Shown here piece after piece: positions 27,361-34,307 of a DNA stretch of 64,000 bases. The stretch spans positions 25,659 through 89,658 of the IMG/VR virus record IMGVR_UViG_3300031957_002938, one strand, 5' to 3'. A program made the translations under genes and the position numbers. This stretch comes from a virus. The notes below the pieces were generated by a model, which saw nothing but the letters and a program-made list of their open reading frames with translations, was not told where the DNA came from and ran no database searches. Numbering within the stretch: position 1 is the stretch's first letter; each line of letters starts with the position of its first letter.

Positions 27361-27571
27361 GTTCTTCAGGAAAATACCTGCGAAGACAATCCAAACGATC
27401 ATCTGCATCGACCAAAAGTTCCAAAGCTTGCCTCGCATTCTTCCAGTAATCATCTGTAGAATGATCGCCAATACCTACGGAATGGTCAGATAGTAAATCA
27501 AGAGAAAGCAATGCCTTATCTCTTTCCGCAATAGCTTCGCTGTGAAGCATGTCATATAGTTGTCGTTTCAT
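27338..27571 (-). CDS. Hypothetical protein (77 aa)
   Basis: A helical acidic protein (MKRQLYDMLHSEAIAERDKA, later DDYWKNARQALELLVDADDR), probably a helical bundle. Its ATG overlaps the stop of the upstream membrane peptide gene (ATGA). The 3' end lies in an inverted repeat. The family is not recognised. Confidence 0.65.
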   Translation of the reverse strand: MKRQLYDMLHSEAIAERDKALLSLDLLSDHSVGIGDHSTDDYWKNARQALELLVDADDRLDCLRRYFPEEHASNVNA

Positions 27572-27699
27572 TTATTTTCTTCTTTTTTTCTTTGATGCTC
27601 CTCAATAAAGCGGTCCTGTTCTGCATTAATCCCTAGAAGGCGGCAAACAAATAGGATAAAGGCTATCCAGGCGATAATAATAAATATCCATAATAGCAT
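27568..27699 (-). CDS. Small membrane protein, first gene of the leftward operon (43 aa)
   Basis: The product MLLWIFIIIAWIAFILFVCR is one transmembrane helix, followed by a charged tail (LLGINAEQDRFIEEHQRKKE). The gene has its own consensus promoter with the -10 seven bases from the ATG and overlaps the next gene by ATGA, both good signs of real translation. Function is unknown. Confidence 0.65.
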   Translation of the reverse strand: MLLWIFIIIAWIAFILFVCRLLGINAEQDRFIEEHQRKKEENK

Positions 27700-27706
27700 A
27701 GAGTCG

Positions 27707-27734
27707 ATTATACTTACAATTTAAGTTGCGTCAA
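27707..27734 (-). promoter_or_regulatory. Early-type promoter of the long leftward operon
   Basis: Minus strand: -35 TTGACG (27729-27734), 16-base spacer, -10 TATAAT (27707-27712), 7 bases, ATG at 27699. It probably drives the genes from 27699 down to 23217. Confidence 0.85.
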
Positions 27735-27760
27735 TAGATTTTTCAAGAATCTAGAAAAAA

Positions 27761-27766
27761 GTGTAA
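27761..27766 (+). promoter_or_regulatory. GTGTAA late-type element
   Basis: GTGTAA, then CTAAAAGAGT and the ATG at 27777 (10 bases). It serves an isolated rightward gene and lies back to back with the early-type promoter at 27707. Confidence 0.55.
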
Positions 27767-27776
27767 CTAAAAGAGT

Positions 27777-28052
27777 ATGCCTATAGACTTATTAAGCGAA
27801 ATTCATTCTAGCATTTCAGTTGAATCTGGTGATTGGGCCAGTTTTAGAGCTGAAGTCACTGGTATGTATTTATTAAGTGGACAAAATGGTGAAGTCGGTA
27901 GACAACACTTATTAAGAGAATACAACAGGAATATCAACGAGAGATATAAATCTTGGACTGGTTCTGCACCTGTCACCACTGGTTTGTTTATAGAGCCTTA
28001 TAATAACGGGTTTAGTTATATAGGGACTGGAGACTTCAGAGACTACCCTTAA
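27777..28052 (+). CDS. Isolated rightward hypothetical protein (91 aa)
   Basis: The protein begins MPIDLLSEIHSSISVESGDW and ends GFSYIGTGDFRDYP; it is Gly-, Ser- and Tyr-rich with moderate charge. The late-type GTGTAA element suggests a virion or late function. Its 3' end overlaps the converging nuclease-like gene by 4 bases. I do not recognise the family. Confidence 0.65.
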   Translation: MPIDLLSEIHSSISVESGDWASFRAEVTGMYLLSGQNGEVGRQHLLREYNRNINERYKSWTGSAPVTTGLFIEPYNNGFSYIGTGDFRDYP

Positions 28053-28585
28053 ACACTATCTATAGGTAGCTCATACTCCTGATATGGGAGAATCCAATGT
28101 TCGCAATTGGCAATGAATATATCTTGTAGATTAACCATAGACATTAAGTCTTTCCTACCTTTTCTCCTATAACCTTTATAAAGACACTCATTTACTTTTG
28201 TTACAGTGTCTCTCAAATCACATTTTTTCTTTGCTAACTGGTATAAATCAGAATTTTTAACATGCAAAAAGAAAGCTCCTACATCAAAAGCTATCCAAAC
28301 TGGGGTTCCACTTTCATTGCACCAACCAGTTTTGCCACCGACATTTAGAAACTCTAAAAGTATCTTACCTTCTCTTGTAGAGTTTTTTAAACCTTTTAAA
28401 TCCACAGTCTCACCTTCTACAACAAAATCAACATGCCCTATGTCTTGAGCTTTACCTGTCTTCTTGATAGATAAACCTGCCGACAAACAAGAGTCATGAT
28501 ACCTCTTTACAGACTCATCCATCAATTTTTTTGTATGAGCTACATGGCTTAAGCCAGACAGACCTTTAGCTTTATTGGAGATCAT
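28049..28585 (-). CDS. Putative PD-(D/E)XK-type nuclease (178 aa)
   Basis: The core DIGHVDFVVEGETVDLKGLK has an Asp, then a second Asp followed by x-K at the end of a strand, as in PD-(D/E)XK nucleases, and a further strand with GKILLEFLNVGGKTGW and PVWIAFDVGAFFLHV. A long helix and basic end follow. The assignment is by pattern only and could be wrong. It has an early-type promoter and stands alone. A protective role against competing DNA or a role in recombination is possible. Confidence 0.5.
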   Translation of the reverse strand: MISNKAKGLSGLSHVAHTKKLMDESVKRYHDSCLSAGLSIKKTGKAQDIGHVDFVVEGETVDLKGLKNSTREGKILLEFLNVGGKTGWCNESGTPVWIAFDVGAFFLHVKNSDLYQLAKKKCDLRDTVTKVNECLYKGYRRKGRKDLMSMVNLQDIFIANCEHWILPYQEYELPIDSV

Positions 28586-28592
28586 AAGTTGT

Positions 28593-28620
28593 ATTGTAGC
28601 TTATAATTAATTTAAATCAA
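28593..28620 (-). promoter_or_regulatory. Early-type promoter of the gene at 28585
   Basis: Minus strand: -35 TTGATT (28615-28620), 16-base spacer, -10 TACAAT (28593-28598), 7 bases, ATG at 28585. Confidence 0.7.
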
Positions 28621-28636
28621 GTAAATATACAGCAAA

Positions 28637-28661
28637 ACCCCCAACCCAAAAGGGAGGGGGT
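28637..28661 (-). terminator. Terminator after the holin-like gene
   Basis: ACCCCC-AA-CCC / GGG-A-GGGGGT stem with an AAAA loop (plus strand). On the minus strand it ends in GGGTTTTGC, so it likely stops transcripts from the 28877 gene. Confidence 0.6.
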
Positions 28662-28694
28662 GTCTAGAGATTAATCTATAAAATAACCCGTAGA

Positions 28695-28877
28695 CTATTT
28701 CTGCTTGGCTTTCCCGACATTTAACGCCGCCCAATCAATTATAGAATAGATTTTAGACCAAATCGTCCCCTCTTTAGGGGTAGGGGTGGCAGCAGCGATT
28801 GCAGATGCGAAAGCGATTCCAGCAGTCACTACACCAAACCAAGGGTTATCTTGAACTAGTTGAAGAATGATATCCAT
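28695..28877 (-). CDS. Holin-like small membrane protein (60 aa)
   Basis: One hydrophobic segment (WFGVVTAGIAFASAIAAAT, residues about 13-31) is followed by PTPKEGTIWSKIYSIIDWAA, then a basic end (NVGKAKQK). This layout is familiar from small phage membrane proteins sometimes annotated as holins. GTGTAA stands 8 bases before the ATG, indicating late expression. A larger holin lies at 32802, so this may be an accessory or antiholin; that is an inference. Confidence 0.55.
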   Translation of the reverse strand: MDIILQLVQDNPWFGVVTAGIAFASAIAAATPTPKEGTIWSKIYSIIDWAALNVGKAKQK

Positions 28878-28885
28878 ATTGTTAT

Positions 28886-28891
28886 TTACAC
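28886..28891 (-). promoter_or_regulatory. GTGTAA late-type element
   Basis: Minus-strand GTGTAA, then ATAACAAT and the ATG at 28877 (8 bases), directly after the pyrophosphatase stop codon. Confidence 0.55.
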
Positions 28892-29494
28892 CTAATCAGG
28901 ATAAACTATGTAACCTTTTTCTTTGATTTTAGACCAAATTTGCCTTTCTGCCCATTCCTCCTGAAATCTTTCTTGATTAGATTTTAGCCATCTTTCGTGA
29001 GAGTCTTTTGTTATTTGAAGAGCTGCACTCTTAGATTTCCAATCTCCCACTTTAGTATCAGAATCTCTGTCTATTTTGTAAATTTTGAAAAATTGCCTGT
29101 AGATTTTAAGGTGGGCTAATTCAATATCGTGAACTGTTTTGTATTTATCCACAGGTGACCAATGAGGCACGGCAATTAGTTTATTATCAACTTCTCCACC
29201 GTCAATAAAACCTAAAACCCCAAGGACACGGCAAGATACTAAACTCCCTCTATCTATAGGGTCATGGTTAAAAATTAAAACATCTAGAGGATCGTTATCA
29301 AGGGCAATAGTTTGTGGAATAAACCCATAATTTATTGGATATTGCAAAGAAGAAACAAGACATCTATCTAATTTAAATATGTTTAAACTCTCATCATACT
29401 CATATTTTGTATTAGTCCCTTTAGGTATTTCTACGATACAATTCACATGCTCATAATCATCTGAAGTAATAGGAATATCGTTAACTAAATTCAT
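28892..29494 (-). CDS. Inorganic pyrophosphatase, family I (200 aa)
   Basis: The soluble family I signature is complete in outline: VEIPKGTNTKYEYDES, then YPINYGFIPQTIALDNDPLD (metal-binding Asp residues) and DNKLIAVP, with KTVHDIELAHLKIYRQFFKIYK near the end. The enzyme splits pyrophosphate into phosphate, which pulls DNA polymerisation forward. Phage-encoded copies are uncommon. The gene overlaps the preceding nuclease-like gene by 14 bases. The D-N-D-P-L-D form replaces the usual D-x-D-P-L-D without loss of the Asp residues. Confidence 0.9.
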   Translation of the reverse strand: MNLVNDIPITSDDYEHVNCIVEIPKGTNTKYEYDESLNIFKLDRCLVSSLQYPINYGFIPQTIALDNDPLDVLIFNHDPIDRGSLVSCRVLGVLGFIDGGEVDNKLIAVPHWSPVDKYKTVHDIELAHLKIYRQFFKIYKIDRDSDTKVGDWKSKSAALQITKDSHERWLKSNQERFQEEWAERQIWSKIKEKGYIVYPD

Positions 29495-29978
29495 TTAAAT
29501 CTTTATTTTCTATTTCCCAATTATCTGCTCTTAGGGGAAAAGATTCTGGACCCCTCATCCGAACCGTCCCTTTCGGGTAGAAAGACGCTCTCTTTTTAAA
29601 ATCTTTTTTAGAAACCCAACCACAGATAGAGAGATTTTTCTTTTTAGTATTCAAGGAAGTAAAAATGTAAGCCTCTGATTTGTGTTTCAATTGCACATCA
29701 AAAACATTATTTATGTAAAAAGGTTTGGGATCTACAGTCCTATTCATAGACTTTATGTCGGTTTTCTGGCCTTTATACATTACATCGTAACCGCCATCAA
29801 ACCCTTTAGGTTCTATTAACGGGAGTTTTAAATATTGCCTCACCATATTTTCAGAAAGTATCCCAATAAATTGTTCTTTGGGACTTCCATCATCTTTACC
29901 TCTTTGCCCAAAATTATTTTCTTCTACTAATTTTTTACTGTAATCATAAACTTCTTTCTTAATAGGTAATGTTATCAT
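29481..29978 (-). CDS. PD-(D/E)XK nuclease-like protein (165 aa)
   Basis: The pattern GILSENMVRQYL (conserved Glu in a helix), FDGGYDVMYKGQKTDIKSMN (Asp, then D-x-K) fits PD-(D/E)XK nucleases of the kind found in phage genomes, with a following strand EAYIFTSLN. It overlaps the pyrophosphatase gene by 14 bases. The second half is basic. The substrate is unknown; DNA end-processing or host DNA breakdown are options. Confidence 0.65.
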   Translation of the reverse strand: MITLPIKKEVYDYSKKLVEENNFGQRGKDDGSPKEQFIGILSENMVRQYLKLPLIEPKGFDGGYDVMYKGQKTDIKSMNRTVDPKPFYINNVFDVQLKHKSEAYIFTSLNTKKKNLSICGWVSKKDFKKRASFYPKGTVRMRGPESFPLRADNWEIENKDLNEFS

Positions 29979-29984
29979 TTGTTT

Positions 29985-31244
29985 TTAATTATTGAATTCA
30001 AGCTTAATAGCTTTTGAAGTCCCAGCCAAACCAAGATAAACATCGTCGCCTTTTACTAAAGGTGCTGTTGAGTATCCCGTCCCGATGCTCATAATACCAG
30101 AGCCGTCTTCAACAGTCAAGTTGCCATCTGAAAATTCATATTCATAATCTTTCCACTGTATCTCATAAGTCTCTGGATTAATCCTAAAACATTTTGTATC
30201 AGCCCAAAACGTGCTGTAAACCCAACCGTCAGGGGCTAAATAACCTTGAAAGCTTTTGTTTTTATTAGCTACCGCCAAGAAATCTGGAGGCAAATCAATC
30301 TCTTCATAGCTATCGTCAGAACAATCAATGATAAGAATTTTTCTACCTGTTCTTGGGATGCAAAATACTTTATTAACTGATGCAACATATGTAGCTCCTA
30401 CATATTTGACATCAAACCCACTGGTCCCAGATTTAACAGGTTCTCCCTCAAGATATTTAAAAACGCCATTTTTATCTATTTTAGCGACGCTTTGATTCAA
30501 AGCAGGGGGCATATAAATCTCTCCCTTTGCATCTGCTGCTGCACCCCAAATATGGCCAAAAGCTGACCAAAATCCACCTTTGACTGGTTTATCTGGGGTG
30601 TATGATCCTACTTCTCCAGTATTTGTATCTAAAGTATAAATCTTTAGAGTCTTAGTGTATGAGGGCATATAAATAATACCATTTAACCCCTCTGCCCCAG
30701 ATCTAATTTGAGGACTCGTCCTGAATTTTTTTTCTATGGTTATAGAACCAGTCTTCCTACCAAGCTTACCAATAGAACTCGCATAAGCTGGCATAAAATA
30801 AGTGTATCCATCTGAAGCTTCAACAGTGCCGATAAAACCTTTATAACCTAATTCATTTCTTTTTATAGAATCAGTAGCTGTATCAGTCTCAATATGCATA
30901 TTCGACTTATAACCTAATGAATGAATTGTCCCGTTATCATCCATAGCCATAGTGCGTGTTTTGGTAAGATTACCTACTATTTCATTTTTTAAATATTTAA
31001 AATTCGGCCAAGGCAAATTCCTTAAATTAATACTGACGCTCGTCGAACCGATGCCAACACTCGTCGAACCAATGCCAACGCTCGTCGAACCGATACCAAC
31101 GCTCGTCGAACCGATACCAACGCTCGTCGAACCAATGCCAACGCTCGTCGAACCGATACCAACTCTTGGAGACACAACCTCGTCAACTGCTTTGTTGTAA
31201 CTTTTAAATAAGTTAATTATTTTTTTTATAAATCCAAAAAACAT
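29985..31244 (-). CDS. Beta-propeller-like protein with six VGIGSTS repeats (419 aa)
   Basis: After a hydrophobic and basic start (MFFGFIKKIINLFKSYNKAV) come six exact heptads VGIGSTS (about residues 28-69). The rest has repeated strands with a D-G-x-x-Y pattern (ASDGYTYFMPAYASSIG, GLNGIIYMPSYTKTLKIY, DAKGEIYMPPALNQSVAKID, APDGWVYSTFWADTKCFRIN), about six to seven blades, like a beta-propeller. The heptad resembles the V-G-I-G-T motif of the giant fibre proteins in this genome. It is therefore probably a virion or receptor-associated protein. Other functions are open. Confidence 0.6.
   Translation of the reverse strand: MFFGFIKKIINLFKSYNKAVDEVVSPRVGIGSTSVGIGSTSVGIGSTSVGIGSTSVGIGSTSVGIGSTSVSINLRNLPWPNFKYLKNEIVGNLTKTRTMAMDDNGTIHSLGYKSNMHIETDTATDSIKRNELGYKGFIGTVEASDGYTYFMPAYASSIGKLGRKTGSITIEKKFRTSPQIRSGAEGLNGIIYMPSYTKTLKIYTLDTNTGEVGSYTPDKPVKGGFWSAFGHIWGAAADAKGEIYMPPALNQSVAKIDKNGVFKYLEGEPVKSGTSGFDVKYVGATYVASVNKVFCIPRTGRKILIIDCSDDSYEEIDLPPDFLAVANKNKSFQGYLAPDGWVYSTFWADTKCFRINPETYEIQWKDYEYEFSDGNLTVEDGSGIMSIGTGYSTAPLVKGDDVYLGLAGTSKAIKLEFNN
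31038..31163 (-). repeat. Tandem 21-base repeat, six copies, encoding VGIGSTS
   Basis: Six in-frame units of 21 bases with only a few third-position or single-base differences (for example GGCATT versus GGTATC). The near identity at DNA level suggests recent expansion by slippage or recombination. It lies in the 5' part of the 419-residue protein gene. Confidence 0.95.
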
Positions 31245-31249
31245 CTTTT

Positions 31250-31549
31250 TTAATAATCTAAAAGAACATACGTAGGTGCAATTTCAGAAATTTCTTTGCA
31301 GACACTTTCTATCTCTTGTTTTTCCATTTTCCGAGACAATCTCTTAAGCCTAGTGACCTCCCAACAAAACTTTTGGTATTCTTCGTTTTGGGTGATGTTT
31401 GTTCTAGTCTCGCTGTCGTAGACAAACGAGTCAAAAGTCTCGTATCTTGTCGGGTCGATACACCTCTCAATAGGATCAAAAACTGAATTACCAACAACCC
31501 AATTAAAGATATCATGGGTGTTGACCTTGATGTTGAATTTATTCATCAA
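31250..31549 (-). CDS. Hypothetical protein (99 aa)
   Basis: The protein (MMNKFNIKVNTHDIFNWVVG, then VFDPIERCIDPTRYETFDSF) has a central region with TNITQNEEYQKFCWEVTRLK and a helical acidic end. Starts at Met 1 or Met 2 are equally possible. It lies between the heptad-repeat protein and the endolysin in the late block. The family is not recognised. Confidence 0.65.
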   Translation of the reverse strand: MMNKFNIKVNTHDIFNWVVGNSVFDPIERCIDPTRYETFDSFVYDSETRTNITQNEEYQKFCWEVTRLKRLSRKMEKQEIESVCKEISEIAPTYVLLDY

Positions 31550-31579
31550 GTATTATATATAGCGATAACTATATGTCTA

Positions 31580-32200
31580 CTAAACTATTCTGATTCTACT
31601 CCTGATTTTAGAGACATGGCGTTTCTTCTCTAATACGGAGCCACCTTCTCTACTACCAGCGCCATTAGTATTGCCTTCTATAGTGATAACATAACCACTA
31701 GAATCAATGTCTTTTACAGCGAGACCTATATGAGAGAATGAGAAAACAACAATGTCACCAGCTTTGATGTCCTCATTCGTTGGCTTACGTAGGTCTACAC
31801 CTTTACCAGATTGTTGTTTAGCCCAATTTTCAAAATCCCAAGCACCCGCAGTTCTAGGACGTTTAAAAGAAACGTCTTCTCCTTCTATAGCTTCTCTGAC
31901 TAGCCAACAAATAAAAGCCGCGCACCAAGGCCAACCTTTATCTGGGTCTAACCAAGTAGCAGCTTTATATTGATCTACTCTTGGGCCACAATTACTACCA
32001 TCAACTTCTGATACTCCTATCTCTCCGCGAGCTAATTGAACCATTTTATCTCCTATACCACCAGAGAGATTAACGGCTTCTTTTGTAGATAGTTCCGCTA
32101 ATATAGCATTCCAAGTTACAGGTCCATCAGCACCATCAGAAGAAACACCGAGGAGTTTTTGAATCGCTTTTACAACTTCTTTTTTACCTTTAAAATTCAT
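31580..32200 (-). CDS. Endolysin: peptidoglycan-binding plus CHAP-type amidase (206 aa)
   Basis: Residues 1-45 (KEVVKAIQKLLGVSSDGADG and following) match a peptidoglycan-binding repeat. The catalytic part has the CHAP/NlpC-type Cys in GWPWCAAFICWLVREA, the His in AGDIVVFSFSHIGLAVKD, and a polar residue in YVITIEGNTNGAGSREGG, like bacteriophage amidases of the TIGR02594 type. It cleaves the cell wall for lysis. There is no signal peptide, so the holin must release it. Start 32200 overlaps the upstream stop (TAATG); a GTG at 32209 would add three residues. Confidence 0.85.
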   Translation of the reverse strand: MNFKGKKEVVKAIQKLLGVSSDGADGPVTWNAILAELSTKEAVNLSGGIGDKMVQLARGEIGVSEVDGSNCGPRVDQYKAATWLDPDKGWPWCAAFICWLVREAIEGEDVSFKRPRTAGAWDFENWAKQQSGKGVDLRKPTNEDIKAGDIVVFSFSHIGLAVKDIDSSGYVITIEGNTNGAGSREGGSVLEKKRHVSKIRSRIRIV

Positions 32201-32805
32201 TACGCACACTTTCTACTAAATCCAGTACATATCGACATTACAACACATAATACGATAGCCAAGATCATAAAATCTCTATAAGTCGAAATTTCATTATTTA
32301 AAATTTCAGATTGAGCTTCATTATAATACATTTTTATATCCATTATTTGATTAATAGCGTCAATCGTGGGGTCGGTCATCTCATACATTACAGGAACTGA
32401 AGCTTTAATTTTATCTACCTCACCAGCTTGACCCCATTTAATTAACTTATCTACATACAAAGTTATTTTTTCTTCTTGATCAAAAACAAATTGAGCGAAT
32501 TCTTTTTCTTCAGAAGTAATATTTTTTTTATAATCTTTTAGAAGTTTATCTTTATTAACCCTTTCCTCTTCTAAAACATCCACCATTTCTAAAGGAGTAA
32601 TGACTCCATGAGAAGTTTTAACTACGGAATCGACTATAATTACTCCATACCAATCAAAACACATCCCTATTTCCATAATAGAAGACTCCGATTGCCTAGC
32701 ATTTTCTTTTAAGGTCGATTCGATATTCTCCGTAAGAATTAAACCTTTCCAAGCAAAGCAAAGGGAAATAGCAGCTAAACAATAAACTATAAATTTAGGT
32801 CTCAT
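32200..32805 (-). CDS. Two-TM protein with helical periplasmic domain (201 aa)
   Basis: An N-terminal transmembrane helix (FIVYCLAAISLCFAWKGLIL), a largely helical charged domain of about 140 residues and a C-terminal transmembrane helix (FMILAIVLCVVMSICTGF). This is the layout of chemoreceptor-type four-helix-bundle sensor modules without a signalling domain. It overlaps the holin gene (4 bases) and the endolysin gene (TAATG), so it belongs to the lysis operon. A sensor or regulator of lysis timing, such as an antiholin, is an attractive reading but unproven. Confidence 0.65.
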   Translation of the reverse strand: MRPKFIVYCLAAISLCFAWKGLILTENIESTLKENARQSESSIMEIGMCFDWYGVIIVDSVVKTSHGVITPLEMVDVLEEERVNKDKLLKDYKKNITSEEKEFAQFVFDQEEKITLYVDKLIKWGQAGEVDKIKASVPVMYEMTDPTIDAINQIMDIKMYYNEAQSEILNNEISTYRDFMILAIVLCVVMSICTGFSRKCA

Positions 32806-33119
32806 CTTTTAATAAATTTCGCTGGGTTTTTAGCGAATTTTTCTCCTAGACGCACAATTCCAGCAATTATTTCAGGGCTAATTACACCAATAATACCATA
32901 AGTAACTGCTTTCGTAAGAGAGGATACATCTGTTTGCTCTAAAACAAACCAAGCAATACCAGCAGATATGGCTGCTGTTAATACTCTTTTTAATTGTTGT
33001 TTTATTGATAATCCATTATGACCAGACAAAAGTCTAGCAAACATAGCTGCTGCGCCGACTAGAGGTACTAACCATCCCCCATTTAAAAACTCTCTTAAAA
33101 TAGACTTTTCAGGTTCCAT
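32802..33119 (-). CDS. Holin (105 aa)
   Basis: Three hydrophobic segments are seen: GGWLVPLVGAAAMFARLL, LTAAISAGIAWFVLEQ and AVTYGIIGVISPEIIAGI, with a basic C-terminus (KFAKNPAKFIKR). The pattern agrees with a class I holin of the LydA/phage holin type. Holins form membrane holes that release the endolysin. GTGTAA is found 10 bases before the ATG, and holin, two-TM protein and endolysin overlap in one operon. Confidence 0.8.
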   Translation of the reverse strand: MEPEKSILREFLNGGWLVPLVGAAAMFARLLSGHNGLSIKQQLKRVLTAAISAGIAWFVLEQTDVSSLTKAVTYGIIGVISPEIIAGIVRLGEKFAKNPAKFIKR

Positions 33120-33129
33120 GTTTAATTAA

Positions 33130-33135
33130 TTACAC
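33130..33135 (-). promoter_or_regulatory. GTGTAA late-type element (lysis operon)
   Basis: Minus-strand GTGTAA, then TTAATTAAAC and the holin ATG at 33119 (10 bases), just downstream of a terminator. Confidence 0.6.
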
Positions 33136-33144
33136 GGAATATAA

Positions 33145-33172
33145 AAAAAGCCCCCCTTTCGGGAGGCTTTTA
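33145..33172. terminator. Bidirectional terminator between beta-barrel gene and holin
   Basis: AAAAGCC(C)CCC-TTTC-GGGAGGCTTTT. T/A runs on both sides allow function in both directions; the relevant one is leftward, after the beta-barrel gene. Confidence 0.85.
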
Positions 33173-33195
33173 ATAACAATTTTTTTAGTCTGTTA

Positions 33196-33888
33196 TTAGA
33201 ATTCGTATTTAAATCCTAGTCCAAAGTTCCAATCATGATCAAGACTATATGGTGAATTGTCTACATCATTGTGGTTATAAGTAGCTTTAGCTGCGACTGA
33301 AAGTCCGTTGCCAAAATCATAATCAACAACTGTCCCAACCTCTACTGCGTTGTAAGAGTTAGCTAAGTTAGTTGTGATAAATGGAATGACGCTAAGATTA
33401 GCGACTGGAGTTTCAAAGATTCGGGAAGCAGTAAGCTCTACACCGTAGGAAGCGCTTGATCCAAGCTCATGCCAAACAGTTGCACTTACGTCAGCCAACT
33501 CATGAGAGTAAGCTAAACCCAAACCAACTTGCTCCCAACCTCCGAAATCAGTTTCTACCTTTTGGAAAGATACTTTAGCATCGAAAGCTTGACCCAAAAA
33601 ATCGACACCTCTACTCCAAGAAACATCAACCTGTGAATCAGTGTCATTATCTGTTTCGAAGAGACCTACACCAGCAGAAAGAGATCCTCCACCAACATCA
33701 GTGCCGAGAAGAAGAGAATAGTTAAATGCATCATCTCTTACTTTTAGACCCCTAGTGTTTGTTAATTCAGTGTGAGAAACTCCGAGATCTACAGAGATAC
33801 CTTGAGTAAGGCTAGAAGAAGTTTCGGTTCCTGCGCTACTGAAAGCAGCGCCCAACATAGTCATAAGACCAATTACTAGTTTTTTCAT
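33196..33888 (-). CDS. Phage-encoded outer-membrane beta-barrel protein (230 aa)
   Basis: A typical Sec signal peptide, MKKLVIGLMTMLGAAFSSAG (cleavage likely after SSA), starts the protein. The mature part is a series of amphipathic strands ending in Gly/aromatic turns (for example GGGSLSAGVGLFETDNDTD, FGNGLSVAAKATYNHND) and the last residues FGLGFKYEF end in Phe, the classic recognition signal for outer-membrane insertion. A role in superinfection exclusion or altered surface, like lambda Lom, is possible. It has its own upstream promoter region and terminator, so it is expressed alone. Confidence 0.8.
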   Translation of the reverse strand: MKKLVIGLMTMLGAAFSSAGTETSSSLTQGISVDLGVSHTELTNTRGLKVRDDAFNYSLLLGTDVGGGSLSAGVGLFETDNDTDSQVDVSWSRGVDFLGQAFDAKVSFQKVETDFGGWEQVGLGLAYSHELADVSATVWHELGSSASYGVELTASRIFETPVANLSVIPFITTNLANSYNAVEVGTVVDYDFGNGLSVAAKATYNHNDVDNSPYSLDHDWNFGLGFKYEF

Positions 33889-33898
33889 ATATATTTTC

Positions 33899-33940
33899 TA
33901 TTATTACAATTTTTTAATTTTTGTCAAATAAAAGTTACAC
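33899..33940 (-). promoter_or_regulatory. Promoter region of the beta-barrel gene
   Basis: Minus strand: a sigma-70-like TTGACA (33922-33927) with 17 bases to ATAATA (33899-33904), about 10 bases before the ATG at 33888. A GTGTAA lies slightly upstream (33935-33940), 46 bases from the ATG. Early, late or both kinds of expression are possible. Confidence 0.5.
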
Positions 33941-33946
33941 TAAAAG

Positions 33947-34189
33947 TTATTTTCCAGAGTAAATTTCTCTTTCTAATCTACGGAAACGAGCATCTGAATG
34001 CCAAACTTCATCAGTTTGAGGTGTATAAATACCCTCTTTAGTCTGTATTGGAAGCCCCTTGTCCAGTTTTAGAATAGAAGGTTGATAAATGTTTAAACTG
34101 TTTACGCTCATCAGCGAGTTGCTGGCGCAAGAGGTCAGCCCTATCAGCGTCATCGCTAGTGCCATTTTGCCTAAGTTTTTCAATTTCAT
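33947..34189 (-). CDS. Outer-membrane lipoprotein, o-spanin-like (80 aa)
   Basis: A lipoprotein signal with lipobox (MALAMTLIGLTSC, Cys at about residue 21) precedes a 60-residue periplasmic part ending DEVWHSDARFRRLEREIYSG. The gene begins inside the upstream coiled-coil gene in another frame (152-base overlap), the same arrangement as Rz/Rz1. It would be the outer-membrane subunit that disrupts the outer membrane at the end of lysis. It has no Pro-rich segment. Confidence 0.7.
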   Translation of the reverse strand: MKLKNLGKMALAMTLIGLTSCASNSLMSVNSLNIYQPSILKLDKGLPIQTKEGIYTPQTDEVWHSDARFRRLEREIYSGK

Positions 34190-34307
34190 TAATAAGTTTT
34201 ACTTCTGTTTGTTGATGTTCCTTATGTAAATCGTAATAAAATTTATTATTTTTTATATTTAAAAATAATTCTAAAGATTTTAAAATAGATTTAATTATGG
34301 AAAACAT
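34038..34307 (-). CDS. Coiled-coil protein, i-spanin-like (89 aa)
   Basis: A short N-terminal hydrophobic/amphipathic helix (MFSIIKSILKSLELFLNI) is followed by a coiled coil (KEHQQTEVKLINEIEKLRQN, DADRADLLRQQLADERKQFK). Overlap with the lipoprotein gene and the neighbouring holin/endolysin genes suggest the inner-membrane partner of a spanin pair. The N-terminal helix contains Lys residues and is weaker than a standard transmembrane anchor, so membrane insertion is the uncertain point. Confidence 0.55.
   Translation of the reverse strand: MFSIIKSILKSLELFLNIKNNKFYYDLHKEHQQTEVKLINEIEKLRQNGTSDDADRADLLRQQLADERKQFKHLSTFYSKTGQGASNTD

Noticed and set aside
30952-31200. Rightward frame with PTLVEPMPTLVEP repeats
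   Set aside because: It is the complementary strand of the VGIGSTS tandem repeat, with no independent support.
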